From NCBI GenBank assembly GCA_021801885.1, contig JAKABL010000001.1, forward strand, positions 1-30,494: a stretch of 30,494 nucleotides of DNA, written 5' to 3'. The position numbers and the translations under genes are program-made. This document shows positions 7,368-13,285 of this stretch, piece by piece. Origin of the DNA: a bacterium (GTDB lineage Bacteria; Patescibacteriota; Minisyncoccia; UBA6257; 2-01-FULL-56-20). The notes below the pieces were generated by a model. That model was not told the origin of the DNA. It did not search any database and was given only the letters and a program-made list of their open reading frames with translations. Within the stretch, counting starts at the first letter, position 1, and every line of letters starts with the position of its first letter.

Positions 7368-8357
7368 CTAAGATTCCGCCGCCTTTATTCCCCGCATCAC
7401 CTCCGCTGCCACTTGCGGCACGATGGCGTTCCCAAGCGCCTTTATCCGCTCGATCCGGTGTCCTTTCGCGGTTAGCTCGCGTCCGTCCAGGCGGGCGGAA
7501 AGCCCATCATCCACTCCACAAAGAGCGGTTGCAGCCTCAAGCCAGCCGATCCCTGAATCGTCTCCCCAAAATTTGATTTGCCCCGATCCGTAGAGCCAGC
7601 CCTGCTGTCCTGCGCCTTGGGCGTGGGCAAAAGTTCGGGCAGGCGCGGCAGGATCTGCCCCAGGCGCGCGCCGTGCCGCACCCCTTTCGCTTTCGATCGG
7701 CGGAAAAACACCCCGTTCTTGAACTGCACAGTTTTCGTGTATTCCCCTCCCGTCGTCTCGCTCGCGACGGGCGTCGGCGCCATATTGGGCAACGATCCAG
7801 ACCCTGTCCCTCCGGTGCGGGGCTTGGACGGCGCAAGCTGGAATAATAAACGGCTGGACGGCGTAGCCTTCGTTTTCCAAGTCAGAGAGCACCTGGTCGA
7901 GCGCCAGGCGGACGATCCCAGCAACATTCTCGCCAATGATCCAACGGGGTCGCGTCTCTTGTATGACCCGTAGCATGTGAGGCCAGAGATAACGGTCATC
8001 CGCACTGCCTCGACGCTTCCCGGCGACACTGAAAGGCTGGCACGGGAATCCGCCCGTGAGGAGATCGAGCGCAAGGCGTCGGGCAGGTTCATGCTGTGCT
8101 TGCTTCCCTTTTTCGTCTGCGAGCTTTTGAGGTTCGGCGTGAACGTGTCCGCCGCGGTCGGCGTCGGCAAGAAGTCGCTCGACCGATAGCTCCCTGATGT
8201 CTCCATAGATTTTCGCATGAGGAAAGTTTTTCTTTAATATCGCCTGACAAAATTCATTGTTGTCGCAAAAGCCGACGTTCTCATACTCGTCGCCCCACGT
8301 CCACTGCGCCGCGAGGGCGAACCCGCCAATGCCGGAAAAAAGATCAAGGTGTCGCAT
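7368..8357 (-). CDS. DNA (cytosine-5-)methyltransferase, phage type
   Basis: A 329-residue C5-cytosine methyltransferase transferring methyl groups from AdoMet to cytosine in DNA. Motifs in order: I (LDLFSGIGGF, 4-13), IV with catalytic Cys106 (GGFPCQPFS), VI (ENVAG, 143-147), VIII (QAPHRRDRVWIVA, 178-190), and IX/X (HRIERIKALGNAIVPQVA near the C-terminus). An unusual ~40-residue insertion lies between the Asp-containing motif III and motif IV. No restriction endonuclease is adjacent, so it looks like an orphan enzyme, perhaps protecting element DNA. It starts 9 bases after the pVI-like gene in the same operon. A long second reading frame (7472-8218) lies wholly inside it. Confidence 0.93.
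   Translation of the reverse strand: MRHLDLFSGIGGFALAAQWTWGDEYENVGFCDNNEFCQAILKKNFPHAKIYGDIRELSVERLLADADRGGHVHAEPQKLADEKGKQAQHEPARRLALDLLTGGFPCQPFSVAGKRRGSADDRYLWPHMLRVIQETRPRWIIGENVAGIVRLALDQVLSDLENEGYAVQPFIIPACAVQAPHRRDRVWIVAQYGADARRERDDGRGIHENCAVQERGVFPPIESERGAARRAPGADPAAPARTFAHAQGAGQQGWLYGSGQIKFWGDDSGIGWLEAATALCGVDDGLSARLDGRELTAKGHRIERIKALGNAIVPQVAAEVMRGIKAAES
7472..8218 (-). CDS. Overlapping ORF inside the methyltransferase gene (LPTP-motif protein)
   Basis: A 248-codon ORF on the same strand as the methyltransferase, shifted one base. Its translation is not random: it contains FLPTPTAADTFTPNL, LARMLLGSSAW, CSLTWKTKATPSSRLLFQLAPSKPRT, LLPTPKAQD and ends LFVEWMMGFPPAWTD. I recall this style (repeated LPTPxAxD, SLTWK, LxPxFVEWMMGFPxGWTD) in phage proteins often annotated as DNA-methyltransferase associated, although no function is established to my knowledge. 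It may be a real overlapping gene or a protein-like shadow that recurs because the methyltransferase sequence is conserved. It has no obvious ribosome site. Confidence 0.4.
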   Translation of the reverse strand: MRKSMETSGSYRSSDFLPTPTAADTFTPNLKSSQTKKGSKHSMNLPDALRSISSRADSRASLSVSPGSVEAVRMTVISGLTCYGSYKRRDPVGSLARMLLGSSAWRSTRCSLTWKTKATPSSRLLFQLAPSKPRTGGTGSGSLPNMAPTPVASETTGGEYTKTVQFKNGVFFRRSKAKGVRHGARLGQILPRLPELLPTPKAQDSRAGSTDRGKSNFGETIQGSAGLRLQPLFVEWMMGFPPAWTDAS

Positions 8358-8366
8358 GTCATTGGA

Positions 8367-8630
8367 TCAGTTCACGCCAGGGATCTTGTTATAGATCCAT
8401 TTCACGGCCTTGTACCCGAAGTAGCCCGCCTCGACCGATACGACGATGCCGAAGACAATGAAAAGCGTCGATATGGGCAGGAAGAGGTCGAAAAGGGCGA
8501 GATAATTGCCCGCCTGGGAAAGCGTGCCCGTGAGGTTCACCGAAAGCGACGCCACGGGAAGCAGCGTAAGCGGGGCGGTAACGAGCCCCAGGAGGTAGAT
8601 GAGGATCTTAAAAAGCCAGTAGACGATCAT
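8367..8630 (-). CDS. Small polytopic membrane protein, pVI-like
   Basis: An 87-residue protein starting MIVYWLFKILIYLL, with two to three membrane spans (about residues 4-26 and 47-70) and a basic C-terminus (KAVKWIYNKIPG). Its ATG overlaps the stop of the 442-aa gene as ATGA (8630-8627), indicating translational coupling. In filamentous phages the gene after the adhesin gene III encodes pVI, a short multi-span protein that caps the virion with pIII. Position, size and topology fit that role, but there is no recognisable sequence identity, so the name is an analogy. Confidence 0.65.
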   Translation of the reverse strand: MIVYWLFKILIYLLGLVTAPLTLLPVASLSVNLTGTLSQAGNYLALFDLFLPISTLFIVFGIVVSVEAGYFGYKAVKWIYNKIPGVN

Positions 8631-9955
8631 AGCGTGATGTGCTGGATGAAGCGGAAGATCCAAAAGCCGAGCGCAAGGATGAGCATGAAGGAGATTCCCG
8701 CCTTCAGGGGATCGAAGACGGACGAAAGCGCCGCGTAGGTGGTCGTCGTCATCAAGGTGCTCGTGTTCACGCCTTCCTGGAAATTCTGGAATGCGGACAC
8801 GATGATGCCCGCGTAGCCGAAGGGAACGCGCGTCGAAAGCTGGCTCCACGTGCCATTGAAGGAATCAAAAAGATCAGCCTGCTCGGATGTGTTCGGAATG
8901 AACAAATTGCAGCCCGCTTCTTCGAGATTGCCGACCGGATCGGTAAGGAAGCTCGACGTGGTGAATTGGCAGTTCGCCGCGGTGGATGACGTTTCCCCTC
9001 CCCCGAAGTTGAACATACCGTTCGGGAAGGGTGCGACGGCTGGAGCGGTGTTGCTGATCGTGAAGCTGATGACCGATCCCGTGATGTCGAAGTTCGTCGA
9101 GGTGTTCGCCACTTCGAGGTCGGCGTACCAGGTGCTGGACGGCGGCCCCTGGGGCGTGATGAATTGGTACGTCTGCGGGATCTTGAGCTCGGTATCCGTT
9201 CCGGGCGGTAGGTCGGTGTACGTCGTGGACGCCTCGAGCGTGAGGTTGCCCGGACCCGTGCCGAAGTGGACGGTTACGACCCCGCTCTGGGTGCTCGTCG
9301 AATTGTTCGAGAGGTAAAAATCCCAGTTCGGAAAAGCGCCGATCACCGCGCCGTCGAACGGCTGGAGGAAGACCGGCTGCACGGGCTCCTGGATTGAGTT
9401 CACGTAGTACGTCTCCCAATACTGGCTGCCATCCGTCGGCAGGGATTCGCTCACGCCGCAGGTGTAGCCGTTGTAGTAGAAAAAAGTGAGATAAATGGGC
9501 GTCGCTTGCGTGATGCTCACCGTCGGCACGAAGGAGTTGGTGTTCGCGTTCCATACCGTGCTCATCGGGCCGTACGTGTTGCCGTACGGCGCCTGGCTCG
9601 CGCCCGCATACGTGCTGCCGAACCCACCCGCGCACCCGCCCCCGGTGCCCACGCCGCCGTGCGTGAGAACGTGGCCGCCGGCCGACCATCCGGAATACGG
9701 GCCGTTGTAGCTGAGCTCCGGATCGGTGCTTGTCCCGTTGATCGAGACCATGATGCCGCCCGGCAGGTCGTACCCGCCAAAGCCGAGCTGGACCTTGTGC
9801 CAGTCGATCACAAGGTTGCCGTTCTGGTCGAGGTAGATCGAATCGGGCTGCACGTAGGTCGAGGGGTCGGTGATGCTGTATGCCAACGCGTCATGCGTCG
9901 CAAATATGGAAACGCCAAGCAAGAGCACGAACGCGGCGGCAAAGTATTTCTTCAT
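8627..9955 (-). CDS. Large secreted, C-terminally anchored protein; pIII/adhesin-like
   Basis: A 442-residue protein with a signal peptide (MKKYFAAAFVLLLGVSIFATHDALA, cleavage near residue 25), a long Ser/Thr/Asn/Gly-rich ectodomain, and a C-terminal membrane span (about 418-437, AGISFMLILALGFWIFRF) with a short tail. A Gly-rich patch (GGVGTGGGCAGGFG, about 98-112) recalls the flexible linkers of phage adhesins, and a beta-rich segment follows. Cys residues (107, 163, 322, 333) may pair. It lies directly after two coat-like genes and before a pVI-like gene, the position of gene III in inoviruses. I do not recognise a family; the role as minor coat/receptor-binding protein is inferred from architecture and order. 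Confidence 0.7.
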   Translation of the reverse strand: MKKYFAAAFVLLLGVSIFATHDALAYSITDPSTYVQPDSIYLDQNGNLVIDWHKVQLGFGGYDLPGGIMVSINGTSTDPELSYNGPYSGWSAGGHVLTHGGVGTGGGCAGGFGSTYAGASQAPYGNTYGPMSTVWNANTNSFVPTVSITQATPIYLTFFYYNGYTCGVSESLPTDGSQYWETYYVNSIQEPVQPVFLQPFDGAVIGAFPNWDFYLSNNSTSTQSGVVTVHFGTGPGNLTLEASTTYTDLPPGTDTELKIPQTYQFITPQGPPSSTWYADLEVANTSTNFDITGSVISFTISNTAPAVAPFPNGMFNFGGGETSSTAANCQFTTSSFLTDPVGNLEEAGCNLFIPNTSEQADLFDSFNGTWSQLSTRVPFGYAGIIVSAFQNFQEGVNTSTLMTTTTYAALSSVFDPLKAGISFMLILALGFWIFRFIQHITL

Positions 9956-9983
9956 GGTGGTGGGCGGGGATATTCCATGTCCG

Positions 9984-10232
9984 TTATTGGCCGCGGTGGC
10001 GGATGGCGCCGATCACGAATTCGACGACGACGAGGGCGAGCAGCACGCCGATGATGAGCTCCATGTACGCACTCAAGGAACCGAGCAATGCGGTCGCCTG
10101 GGCGAGGATCTGCGCCGTGAGATCAGACGGAAGCTGGATGGTGTCGGTGGCCGTCTGCGCGAACGCGAAGGCGGGCGCGAGCGCCAGGGTGCCGAGTATT
10201 GAAATGGCGATGGTGATTCTTTTCATGCGCAT
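9984..10232 (-). CDS. Coat-protein-like secreted single-span peptide (second copy)
   Basis: An 82-residue protein: signal peptide (MRMKRITIAISILGTLALAPAFAFA, cleavage near 25), an amphipathic stretch (about 30-52), one membrane span (about 55-74, YMELIIGVLLALVVVEFVIGA) and a basic end (IRHRGQ). The mature form of about 57 residues has the architecture of filamentous phage pVIII. It follows another protein of the same architecture by about 70 bases. The start could also be the internal Met at 10226. Alternatives are a small pilin or an unrelated membrane peptide. Confidence 0.7.
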   Translation of the reverse strand: MRMKRITIAISILGTLALAPAFAFAQTATDTIQLPSDLTAQILAQATALLGSLSAYMELIIGVLLALVVVEFVIGAIRHRGQ

Positions 10233-10302
10233 ACGCGAAGGGGTGTCCTCACTCGATACATCCCCTCGCCTATACGCCCTAAGCGGGGCGGCAAAGCTGC
10301 GC

Positions 10303-10575
10303 TTAGTGGACGCGGGCCCGGGACTTCGGAAGGAGGCCGATGACCTGCTTCGCGAAGTAGAAGACGAGCGGGACGGCGGCGGCGATGATGACGAGGCCGA
10401 GGATGCCCGGATCGGTGAAGATGTTGGACACCGAAGCCAGGAGATCCGTTACCGTCGAAGACGGCACCGTAAGCGTTCCCGCGGGGATCGTCTGCGCGTG
10501 AGCGGCGGCGACGGCAATTGTGCCGAGGACCGCGGCGCCAGCGCCCGAGACCCACATGGAGATCTTCTTGATCAT
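10303..10575 (-). CDS. Coat-protein-like secreted single-span peptide (first copy)
   Basis: Ninety residues from ATG 10575 (MIKKISMWVSG). A signal peptide ends at AHA/Q (about residue 27). The mature ~63 residues comprise a short polar/amphipathic part, one membrane span (ILGLVIIAAAVPLVFYFA) and a Lys/Arg-rich tail (KQVIGLLPKSRARVH). This is the layout of inovirus pVIII, whose basic tail contacts the packaged DNA. I preferred this start over 10629 because it directly precedes the signal peptide. It sits between tiny membrane proteins and the pIII-like gene, the place of gene VIII. Confidence 0.7.
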   Translation of the reverse strand: MIKKISMWVSGAGAAVLGTIAVAAAHAQTIPAGTLTVPSSTVTDLLASVSNIFTDPGILGLVIIAAAVPLVFYFAKQVIGLLPKSRARVH

Positions 10576-10612
10576 GGTGGATGCGATATTGATTTGTATG
10601 CGACCTTTGTTC

Positions 10613-10738
10613 TCATAGCCAGGTATCAATGAAAGTGAAGAAAAGCGCGTGGGCGGTTGTCATGCCGAACAGGACGAGAATCCATGAGGGATTCACCACT
10701 TGAGACCACGCGAGGAAAATTTGATCGAGCGGGGGCAT
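10613..10738 (-). CDS. 41-residue membrane protein
   Basis: MPPLDQIFLAWSQVVNPSWILVLFGMTTAHALFFTFIDTWL forms an N-terminal amphipathic segment and a hydrophobic span over about residues 18-38 with no basic tail. Its ATG is one base beyond the TGA of the preceding gene (10740-10742). Together with the 47- and 57-residue proteins upstream it resembles the pVII/pIX pair of tiny end-cap proteins in filamentous phages by size and order only. Confidence 0.55.
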   Translation of the reverse strand: MPPLDQIFLAWSQVVNPSWILVLFGMTTAHALFFTFIDTWL

Positions 10739-10739
10739 A

Positions 10740-10883
10740 TCAGGGGTTCCGGATGACGACCTTGATCCACTTGCTGCCCGTAATGCCGAGGAAGATCCCG
10801 ACCACACCGTCCACGAGCGCCACGATGAAGAAATCGAGGGCGAACGTAACGAGGATGAGGGCGAAGAAATACTGGAAGGTCAT
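10740..10883 (-). CDS. 47-residue membrane protein
   Basis: Starts MTFQYFFALILVTF and ends WIKVVIRNP. It is hydrophobic from about residue 4 to 35 (one or two spans) with a basic C-terminus. Its ATG overlaps the preceding stop as ATGA (10883-10880), and its own stop is followed after one base by the next ATG. Tight spacing supports a genuine gene although it is too short for standard ORF callers. Family unknown. Confidence 0.6.
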   Translation of the reverse strand: MTFQYFFALILVTFALDFFIVALVDGVVGIFLGITGSKWIKVVIRNP

Positions 10884-11053
10884 GCAGGTCGGAAATGATC
10901 GTTATCGTCGTCGAGCGGCTCGTAATGGTAATCGTCGTCATTGTCGCGTTTCCCCTTGTCGGCATTTTCGGGAACCGACCAAATGAGGGCGACGAGGACG
11001 AGGATCATCGAGAGGCCGCCTGCCCAAAATCCGTTGAAAAAATACCAGTTCAT
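10880..11053 (-). CDS. 57-residue single-span protein with acidic tail
   Basis: MNWYFFNGFWAGGLSMILVLVALIW forms an N-terminal membrane span; the rest is very acidic and Asp/His-rich (DNDDDYHYEPLDDDNDHFRPA). The start is chosen by ATGA overlap with the upstream gene (11053-11050), and the stop overlaps the next ATG. An acidic cytoplasmic or periplasmic tail on a tiny membrane protein is unusual, and it neighbours an equally acidic tail in the 50-residue gene. Function unknown. Confidence 0.6.
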   Translation of the reverse strand: MNWYFFNGFWAGGLSMILVLVALIWSVPENADKGKRDNDDDYHYEPLDDDNDHFRPA

Positions 11054-11193
11054 TTTTTGAATATCTTTTGCCACCAGGACTTTTTCGGCGGGATGTAGAA
11101 TCCCAACGGACGGGGCGGCCGCCTGATCTGCGTCATGCGCTTCGCGAGCCAGTAGAGGATGATGAATCCGATGATGGTGAGAATGGGTGTCAT
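11050..11193 (-). CDS. 47-residue single-span protein with very basic tail
   Basis: MTPILTIIGFIILYWLA is a short membrane span, followed by a strongly basic tail (KRMTQIRRPPRPLGFYIPPKKSWWQKIFKK). Its stop overlaps the following ATG as ATGA, and it begins two bases after the stop of the Cys-rich gene. The basic tail contrasts with the acidic tail of its neighbour, so the two may pair electrostatically or one may contact DNA; both ideas are inference. Confidence 0.6.
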   Translation of the reverse strand: MTPILTIIGFIILYWLAKRMTQIRRPPRPLGFYIPPKKSWWQKIFKK

Positions 11194-11195
11194 GG

Positions 11196-11348
11196 CTAAT
11201 CGTCGTCGTATTCTTCGTCGTCGAAATCATCTTCCTCAAGATCGTCTTCGACATCATCCAATTCGCGTTCGGCGTCGTGGCACGCGCAGTCGCATATCCT
11301 GCCGCCGTCGCACCAGTAGCTGTCATCGCAAATCGAACAGGCGATCAT
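11196..11348 (-). CDS. 50-residue Cys-rich protein with acidic tail; first gene of the operon
   Basis: From ATG 11348 the protein has six Cys in the first 28 residues (C-x2-C, then C, C-x-C-x-C; MIACSICDDSYWCDGGRICDCACHD), suggesting a small metal-binding or disulfide knot, then a run of Asp/Glu to the end (about 19 of the last 22 residues acidic). There is no membrane span or signal peptide. It is the first ORF after the putative operon promoter at 11397-11425. No family recognised; a small regulatory or DNA-mimic role is conceivable but unsupported. Confidence 0.55.
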   Translation of the reverse strand: MIACSICDDSYWCDGGRICDCACHDAERELDDVEDDLEEDDFDDEEYDDD

Positions 11349-11387
11349 GGTTTTATTCTGGAGCGGCAGTCTCAAGATTTCCGCGGG

Positions 11388-11434
11388 GCCAAAGTGTGCA
11401 TAACTGCCGCCACAAAACTTGTCCACACTTTGGC
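11388..11434 (-). promoter_or_regulatory. Putative operon promoter embedded in an operator-like inverted repeat
   Basis: An 11-bp perfect inverted repeat, GCCAAAGTGTG (11388-11398) and CACACTTTGGC (11424-11434). On the minus strand TGGACA (11420-11425) and TATGCA (11397-11402), 17 bases apart, overlap the two arms. Transcription would start near 11390, about 40 bases before the first operon gene. The arrangement suggests a repressor site over the promoter; the winged-HTH gene at 12178-12489 is a candidate regulator. Confidence 0.5.
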
Positions 11435-11454
11435 AGTGGAAATAAAAAGCGAAA

Positions 11455-11563
11455 GGGGCAAATATATCATTAAGCGAAACAAGGAAATGAAGCGGAAACC
11501 CAAGAAAAAACACGGAGGGGGCAAATCTTAATTAATTAAGAAATTAATTAATATATTTGCCCC
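11455..11563. repeat. AT-rich region with three GGGGCAAAT motifs and a palindrome
   Basis: GGGGCAAATATAT occurs at 11455-11467 and inverted at 11551-11563; a third copy, GGGGGCAAAT, is at 11517-11526. Between the second and third copies is the 14-bp palindrome CTTAATTAATTAAG followed by AAATTAATTAAT. The region lies between divergent transcription units and has the look of a protein-binding array or a replication origin, which is inference only. Confidence 0.5.
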
Positions 11564-11584
11564 TATGCACTGCAAGGGTATAAT
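11557..11584 (+). promoter_or_regulatory. Promoter of the HEPN gene
   Basis: TTGCCC (11557-11562), 16 bases, then a perfect TATAAT (11579-11584). The -10 box ends 7 bases before the ATG at 11592, implying a leaderless message. The -35 overlaps an inverted GGGGCAAAT motif. Confidence 0.7.
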
Positions 11585-11591
11585 GGTGGAC

Positions 11592-12188
11592 ATGAGTGAT
11601 ACGGCGAAAAAATTTTTTGAGGAGCACAAGCTAGAGCTTGGTGAAGTTGGAGAAATAATCACTGTTTTCAACAGGATTGAAAATATTGTAGTAATGCTTA
11701 TAAGTAATGCTTTCGCCTCAGTTTACGGACAGGAGCGAATAATTTTGATAAACGACACATTGAACGATGGCAATATTTTTGAAACTTTCGAGCAAAAAAT
11801 AAATTTTCTCGAAAAAGTCATTTCGAGAGTTGCTATGATTGCCACTAAAAGAAGCGAGTCGTTTGATGAAAAAAAGTACCTTGCCGTTTGTAAATCCATA
11901 AGAAATATTCAAAAATATAGAAATAAAATTGCTCATATATCCCTTGCCTTCTCTCCTGAAGGTAAGGCGGTAATTTTTAAACGCAAAAAAGATAAAGAAT
12001 TATTGACCACAAAAAATGGCAGCTTCAACAAAGAAGAGCTCGATCTAAAAGATATAAAGGAAAAAATCTGGGCGGTTTATCAGGAGGCGGAAAACGTGCT
12101 GATTAAAGAAGGTTCTACCCAAATGCTTAATATCCTTCTGAAAGAGGAATTTCAAAACCTCAATCGCATCAAGAAATCTAAAACTTGA
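11592..12188 (+). CDS. HEPN-domain protein, candidate RNase/abortive-infection factor
   Basis: About 198 residues from ATG 11592 (MSDTAKKFFEEHKLELGEVG); ATGs at 11565 and 11583 are in frame but overlap the promoter. The protein is helical and contains IQKYRNKIAHISL, matching the HEPN active-site pattern R-N-x3-H found in toxin and defence RNases. An upstream helix (EVGEIITVFNRIENIVVML) and a C-terminal Lys/Glu-rich helical part complete a HEPN-like bundle. It is far more AT-rich than its neighbours, pointing to recent acquisition. It converges on and overlaps the winged-HTH gene by 11 bases. A catalytic role is inferred from the motif only; non-catalytic HEPN proteins exist. Confidence 0.65.
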   Translation: MSDTAKKFFEEHKLELGEVGEIITVFNRIENIVVMLISNAFASVYGQERIILINDTLNDGNIFETFEQKINFLEKVISRVAMIATKRSESFDEKKYLAVCKSIRNIQKYRNKIAHISLAFSPEGKAVIFKRKKDKELLTTKNGSFNKEELDLKDIKEKIWAVYQEAENVLIKEGSTQMLNILLKEEFQNLNRIKKSKT

Positions 12189-12489
12189 TCCGATAATACG
12201 TCGCTTTGCGGAAAAACCCGCGGCCTTTCTCTGGATCTTTGAACGTCGTAGTCCACTGCTCCAAAAATCCTTTTTTGACGAGCGTGTTTTTGGCGCACCG
12301 GGCAGCCTTGTAGGTGATCCCGAGGCAGTTCGCGATCTTCACGAGCTCGACCATTTTCGGCACGCGGATGTTCCCAATCTCCTCCACGAACGCCTGATAC
12401 ACCCTTGTCTGCCTATCGGTGAGCTGGCGCAAGAGAACGGACCGCGTAGCCGCGCTCGATACTGCGCCGAGACGGGTAAATCCTTCCAT
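12178..12489 (-). CDS. Winged helix-turn-helix protein (LexA-N-terminal-like)
   Basis: A 103-residue protein whose core LTDRQTRVYQAFVEEIGNIRVPKMVELVKIANCLGITYKAARCAKNTLVKKGFLEQW resembles the winged-helix start of LexA-type regulators (LTxRQ... helix, turn, recognition helix, wing), followed by a basic C-terminus. It has no catalytic or dimerisation domain. It probably regulates the element, and the inverted repeat over the operon promoter is a candidate target. The ATG at 12489 overlaps the upstream zinc-ribbon ORF by 77 bases, so the true start may lie further in, for example near the LLRQLTDRQ segment. Confidence 0.7.
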   Translation of the reverse strand: MEGFTRLGAVSSAATRSVLLRQLTDRQTRVYQAFVEEIGNIRVPKMVELVKIANCLGITYKAARCAKNTLVKKGFLEQWTTTFKDPEKGRGFFRKATYYRIKF

Positions 12490-12637
12490 GATTTTTCGGG
12501 GTTATCGCCCGCGAGCAATCCCGACAAAGAACCGCGACCATTTCGTCTTGTCGGCCGAAGTGATAGATCTTGCGGCAGCGGCGGTCGCACCGAACGCACG
12601 TTTCCCAGCGGGAAAACCGCTTTCTTTCTTTTTGCAT
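12413..12637 (-). CDS. Small zinc-ribbon protein
   Basis: A 74-residue basic protein with CVRCDRRC near residue 14 and CRDC near residue 38, spaced as a two-knuckle zinc ribbon (CxxC-x20-CxxC). The rest is Arg-rich. Its ATG falls in the right copy of the element-terminal inverted repeat, and its end overlaps the winged-HTH ORF in another frame. A nucleic-acid-binding accessory role would be usual for such proteins, but no family is recognised. Confidence 0.5.
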   Translation of the reverse strand: MQKERKRFSRWETCVRCDRRCRKIYHFGRQDEMVAVLCRDCSRAITPKNHGRIYPSRRSIERGYAVRSLAPAHR

Positions 12638-12653
12638 CTCATAGGGGCGTTTA
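12634..12653 (-). repeat. Right copy of candidate terminal inverted repeat
   Basis: Its reverse complement reads TAAACGCCCC-TATGAGATGC, matching 1240-1261 except for a 2-base gap and one mismatch. It includes the start codon of the zinc-ribbon ORF. It lies at the junction between accessory and ribosomal-protein genes. Confidence 0.45.
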
Positions 12654-12681
12654 GATTTGCCGACCTTTTGGATGCAACGAA

Positions 12682-12707
12682 AAAGCCGATCAATTACGAT
12701 CGGCTTT
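12682..12707 (-). terminator. Terminator downstream of rplK
   Basis: Ten-bp stem (12682-12691 with 12698-12707, AAAGCCGATC core) with a 6-base loop, followed on the minus strand by TTTTTCG. It ends leftward transcription of rplK before the accessory element. Confidence 0.8.
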
Positions 12708-12710
12708 CGC

Positions 12711-12744
12711 CAGGGCGCCCAATGATAATTTTGGGCGAACCCTG
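12711..12744. repeat. Imperfect inverted repeat downstream of rplK
   Basis: CAGGGCGCCCAA (12711-12722) pairs with TTGGGCGAACCCTG (12731-12744), 12 bp with a 2-base bulge. A T-rich stretch follows on the plus strand, so it may be a second, plus-strand terminator protecting rplK from the element. Confidence 0.5.
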
Positions 12745-12768
12745 ATTTTATTGATCTTTTAAACTATT

Positions 12769-13194
12769 CTACGAGGTAACCTCAATTCCCATGTTCTTCG
12801 CCGTGCCGGCGATGATCTTCTCAGCGGCATTAAGATCGTCGGTGTTGAGGTCGACAAGCTTCTTTTCGGCGATTGCGCGGATATCCGCTTTGCTCACCTT
12901 GCCAACTTTGCTCTTGAGAGAATCAGCGGCACCCTTCTCGATGCCAGCGGCCTTCTTGAGAAGCGCGGAAGCGGGAGAGGTTTTAAGTACGAATGAAAAC
13001 GAACGATCCTCGTAGATGGTGATCTCCGCAGGCACCACATCGCCCTTCATGTCCTTCGTGGCGTCGTTGAACTGCTTGCAGAAATCCTGAATATTGATGC
13101 CCTGAGGGCCGAGCGCGGTACCCACCGGAGGCGCAGGATTCGCACCGCCCGCGGGGAGCTGGAGCTTCAGAACGGTTTTGATCTTCTTGGCCAT
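12769..13194 (-). CDS. rplK: 50S ribosomal protein L11 (uL11)
   Basis: A 141-residue protein, the usual length for L11, which with the 23S GTPase-associated region forms the L11 stalk. Conserved parts are the N-terminal [28 protein letters not shown], the central [21 protein letters not shown] and the C-terminal [35 protein letters not shown]. It has its own promoter. The usual partner rplA (L1) does not follow: a terminator and the accessory element do. Loss of L1 has been reported in some CPR lineages, which would fit, but it could be elsewhere in the genome. Confidence 0.98.
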   Translation of the reverse strand: MAKKIKTVLKLQLPAGGANPAPPVGTALGPQGINIQDFCKQFNDATKDMKGDVVPAEITIYEDRSFSFVLKTSPASALLKKAAGIEKGAADSLKSKVGKVSKADIRAIAEKKLVDLNTDDLNAAEKIIAGTAKNMGIEVTS

Positions 13195-13203
13195 AACTCG
13201 AAT

Positions 13204-13232
13204 ATGATACTCGATAATGTCGTTTTAAGCAA
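13204..13232 (-). promoter_or_regulatory. rplK promoter
   Basis: On the minus strand TTGCTT (13227-13232), 17 bases, TATCAT (13204-13209), with the -10 ending 9 bases before the ATG at 13194. The leader would be at most a few bases. Confidence 0.65.
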
Positions 13233-13285
13233 GAGGGAAGGAAAGGGCATTCTGCACCCTTTTCCACCCCCCTCCCCTTAAATAT

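Noticed and set aside
8631..8849. Upstream extension of the 87-residue protein
   Set aside because: It overlaps the 442-aa gene in another frame and is low-complexity His/Arg/Asp; the ATGA junction at 8627-8630 gives the real start.
11388..11434. XerCD dif-like site for phage integration
   Set aside because: The arms are 11 bp but separated by 25 bases instead of about 6, and the sequence does not resemble dif; the promoter/operator reading fits better.
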